Shown here in pieces: positions 63,051-64,000 of a stretch of 64,000 nucleotides of DNA (position 1 is its first letter; every line of letters starts with the position of its first letter). This stretch comes from Butyrivibrio sp. GTDB taxonomy: Bacteria > Bacillota > Clostridia > Lachnospirales > Lachnospiraceae. The stretch spans positions 50,094-114,093 of the forward strand of contig JAMPEU010000010.1 of NCBI GenBank assembly GCA_023664865.1, read 5' to 3'. The translations under genes were made by a program, and so were the position numbers. The notes under the pieces are model-generated. The model saw only the letters and a list, made by a program, of their open reading frames with translations. It had not been told where the DNA came from and did no database searches.

Positions 63051-63815
63051 TTATCCGAAAAAGGCCTTTAATGCGCCCTGCACTTTAGCAGGCTGCTCCA
63101 AAAACGAATAATGACCAGCCCCTTCGCATACGACAAGCCCTGAATCCGGAATAAGCTGCTCCATCAGCCTCGCATCAGATATCGGCGTTGCAGTATCCGC
63201 ATCTCCCCATATGATAAGCGTAGGACAGTTCATCTTAGGTATAAGAAGTTTCAAATCCTCGTTGACCACTTTCACTAAAGTCGCCCGCATAATCGGCGTC
63301 GCATTGTTATAATCGGCGGAACCCCGCTTTTTTCTCATATTTTCCACAGCATCAGGATACAGAAAATGCAGAACTTTCGTACTCATAATGCGGCTCGCAG
63401 CCTTATAAATCCTAAGGCTCACTTTCTGTCTGAATGTCTTCTTAGGCATAATTCCCGCACTGTCAATCAAAACCGCCTTCTTAATAACAAAAGGCTGTTC
63501 TGTTCTGGCATTTAACTTAAATAATACCCTGCCGCCAAAAGAATGTACCAATACGCTAAATTCTTTTATATCCAAACTGATAAGGAATTTGGTGATAAAA
63601 TCCACATAATCATCAACACACCACGCCTGCAGCGGTTCAGGCGTCTTACCAAACCCCGGCATATCCGGAGCTATTACCCTGTGCGCAGGCGAAAGCGCTT
63701 TAATTATCCCATCAAACAATGTAATATTAGAGCCCCAGCCATGCAAAAGCAAGATAACATCGCCTTCACCCACGTCTATATAATTTACTGCTATATCATC
63801 AATTTTAACAACCAC
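63051..63815 (-). CDS. Alpha/beta hydrolase fold protein
   Basis: A 254-residue hydrolase. LLLHGWGSN forms the oxyanion-type loop, HSFGG (91-95) carries the nucleophile Ser92, IWGDADTATP (202-211) the Asp, and GAGHYSF (233-239) the His. Start is a GTG at 63815 with AGGAG six bases upstream. No signal peptide. It precedes the MurF-like ligase by 7 bases and would be first gene in this module. Substrate unknown; an ester or amide on a cell-wall intermediate is one guess from position. Confidence 0.9.
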   Translation of the reverse strand: MVVKIDDIAVNYIDVGEGDVILLLHGWGSNITLFDGIIKALSPAHRVIAPDMPGFGKTPEPLQAWCVDDYVDFITKFLISLDIKEFSVLVHSFGGRVLFKLNARTEQPFVIKKAVLIDSAGIMPKKTFRQKVSLRIYKAASRIMSTKVLHFLYPDAVENMRKKRGSADYNNATPIMRATLVKVVNEDLKLLIPKMNCPTLIIWGDADTATPISDARLMEQLIPDSGLVVCEGAGHYSFLEQPAKVQGALKAFFG

Positions 63816-63880
63816 ATGAAACTCCTATCACCAATATTACCATTCACAGTTGTTTGGCGACATGGACTCATATGATTCCT

Positions 63881-63971
63881 CTTGAGGTCCTTGTAAAACG
63901 CCGGTACTTAGCGAGGTATTTTCGAGCTTAGTACCGCTGCGATTTTACACGGAGCGAGAGCGTGCCTCAAG
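63881..63971. repeat. Large imperfect palindrome in the intergenic right edge
   Basis: CTTGAGG (63881-63887) pairs with CCTCAAG (63965-63971). Inside it, TGTAAAACGC with GGTACTTAGC (63893-63912) pairs with GCTTAGTACC and GCGATTTTACA (63926-63949). The result is a 91-base stem-loop. No coding frame covers it. It resembles dispersed palindromic intergenic elements; only one copy is in the window. Confidence 0.75.
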
Positions 63972-63979
63972 TGGGCGCT

Positions 63980-63996
63980 ATGCGCCAGTGGCGCAT
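63980..63996. repeat. Short perfect palindrome
   Basis: ATGCGCCA-G-TGGCGCAT, an 8-bp perfect inverted repeat around one base, directly after the larger palindrome and probably part of the same element, which runs off the window. Confidence 0.7.
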
Positions 63997-64000
63997 GTTT

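Noticed and set aside
27-63900. Many plus-strand frames of 60-200 codons opposite the minus-strand genes
   Set aside because: They lie antisense to well-supported genes, lack ribosome sites and show no recognisable protein features.
1-64000. CRISPR arrays, tRNA or rRNA genes, insertion-sequence transposases
   Set aside because: I saw no regular spaced repeats, no tRNA-like cloverleaf or rRNA stretch, and no transposase or integrase frame.

Overview
The window looks like the chromosome of a spore-forming, low-to-moderate GC Firmicute, most likely a gut Lachnospiraceae (Clostridium cluster XIVa). The evidence is a SpoVT regulator, a eukaryotic-type isoleucyl-tRNA synthetase, strong AGGAGG-type ribosome sites, sigma-A promoters, and protein families typical of that group. 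Most of the sequence is one large surface-polysaccharide locus, read mainly on the minus strand.

Layout. 1-10.8 kb is mostly housekeeping: a partial GT-C-like membrane protein, a WecE-type sugar aminotransferase, glycogen phosphorylase, IleRS, two small secreted proteins, a DegV protein and SpoVT. 10.9-22.0 kb is a tightly overlapping minus-strand operon: GT-C-like membrane proteins, an acyltransferase, an AsnB-type amidotransferase, an ABC flippase and glycosyltransferases. 22.0-24.7 kb holds a decayed MBOAT/DHHW O-acylation pair and an acyltransferase knocked out of frame in a run of nine G. 24.8-28.8 kb is a divergent plus-strand operon (GT4, AsnB, GT11 fucosyltransferase-like) behind a back-to-back promoter pair. 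28.8-34.2 kb carries acyltransferases and GT-C membrane proteins, one of them off-frame in a run of eight G. 34.2-36.0 kb is a recombination mosaic: a truncated copy of a radical SAM gene, a split second copy of the 24.7-24.9 kb intergenic region, and between the two halves an AT-rich fucosyltransferase-like gene with its own promoter. 36.0-59.0 kb is a nearly gap-free minus-strand polysaccharide operon. It contains a radical SAM/SPASM protein, GT4 and GT2 enzymes, a large starter transferase, a Wzy-like protein, a PglK-like ABC flippase, an intact MBOAT plus SGNH pair, UDP-HexNAc epimerase and dehydrogenase, and a PglA/D/C/E/F-like set for an N,N'-diacetylbacillosamine-type primer. 59.0-63.8 kb is a cell-wall-like module: M19 dipeptidase, D-Ala-D-Ala-type ligase, membrane-anchored MurF-like ligase and alpha/beta hydrolase. 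The right edge holds a large palindromic repeat.

How it works together (inference). UDP-GlcNAc is converted by PglF/E/D-like enzymes to a diamino sugar, loaded on a polyprenyl phosphate by the PglC-like enzyme, and extended by the PglA-like and other glycosyltransferases. The epimerase and dehydrogenase would supply an acidic N-acetylhexosamine that AsnB-like enzymes may amidate. PglK-like ABC proteins would flip the repeat unit, the Wzy-like protein would polymerise it, and MBOAT, acyltransferase-3, GT-C and fucosyltransferase-like proteins would decorate it. No Wzx-type flippase and no PglB oligosaccharyltransferase is visible. The most notable signal is two long G runs, each exactly one base from restoring a full-length surface-modification gene, which suggests phase-variable decoration. 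The second is the cassette-like insertion at 34.6-36.0 kb.
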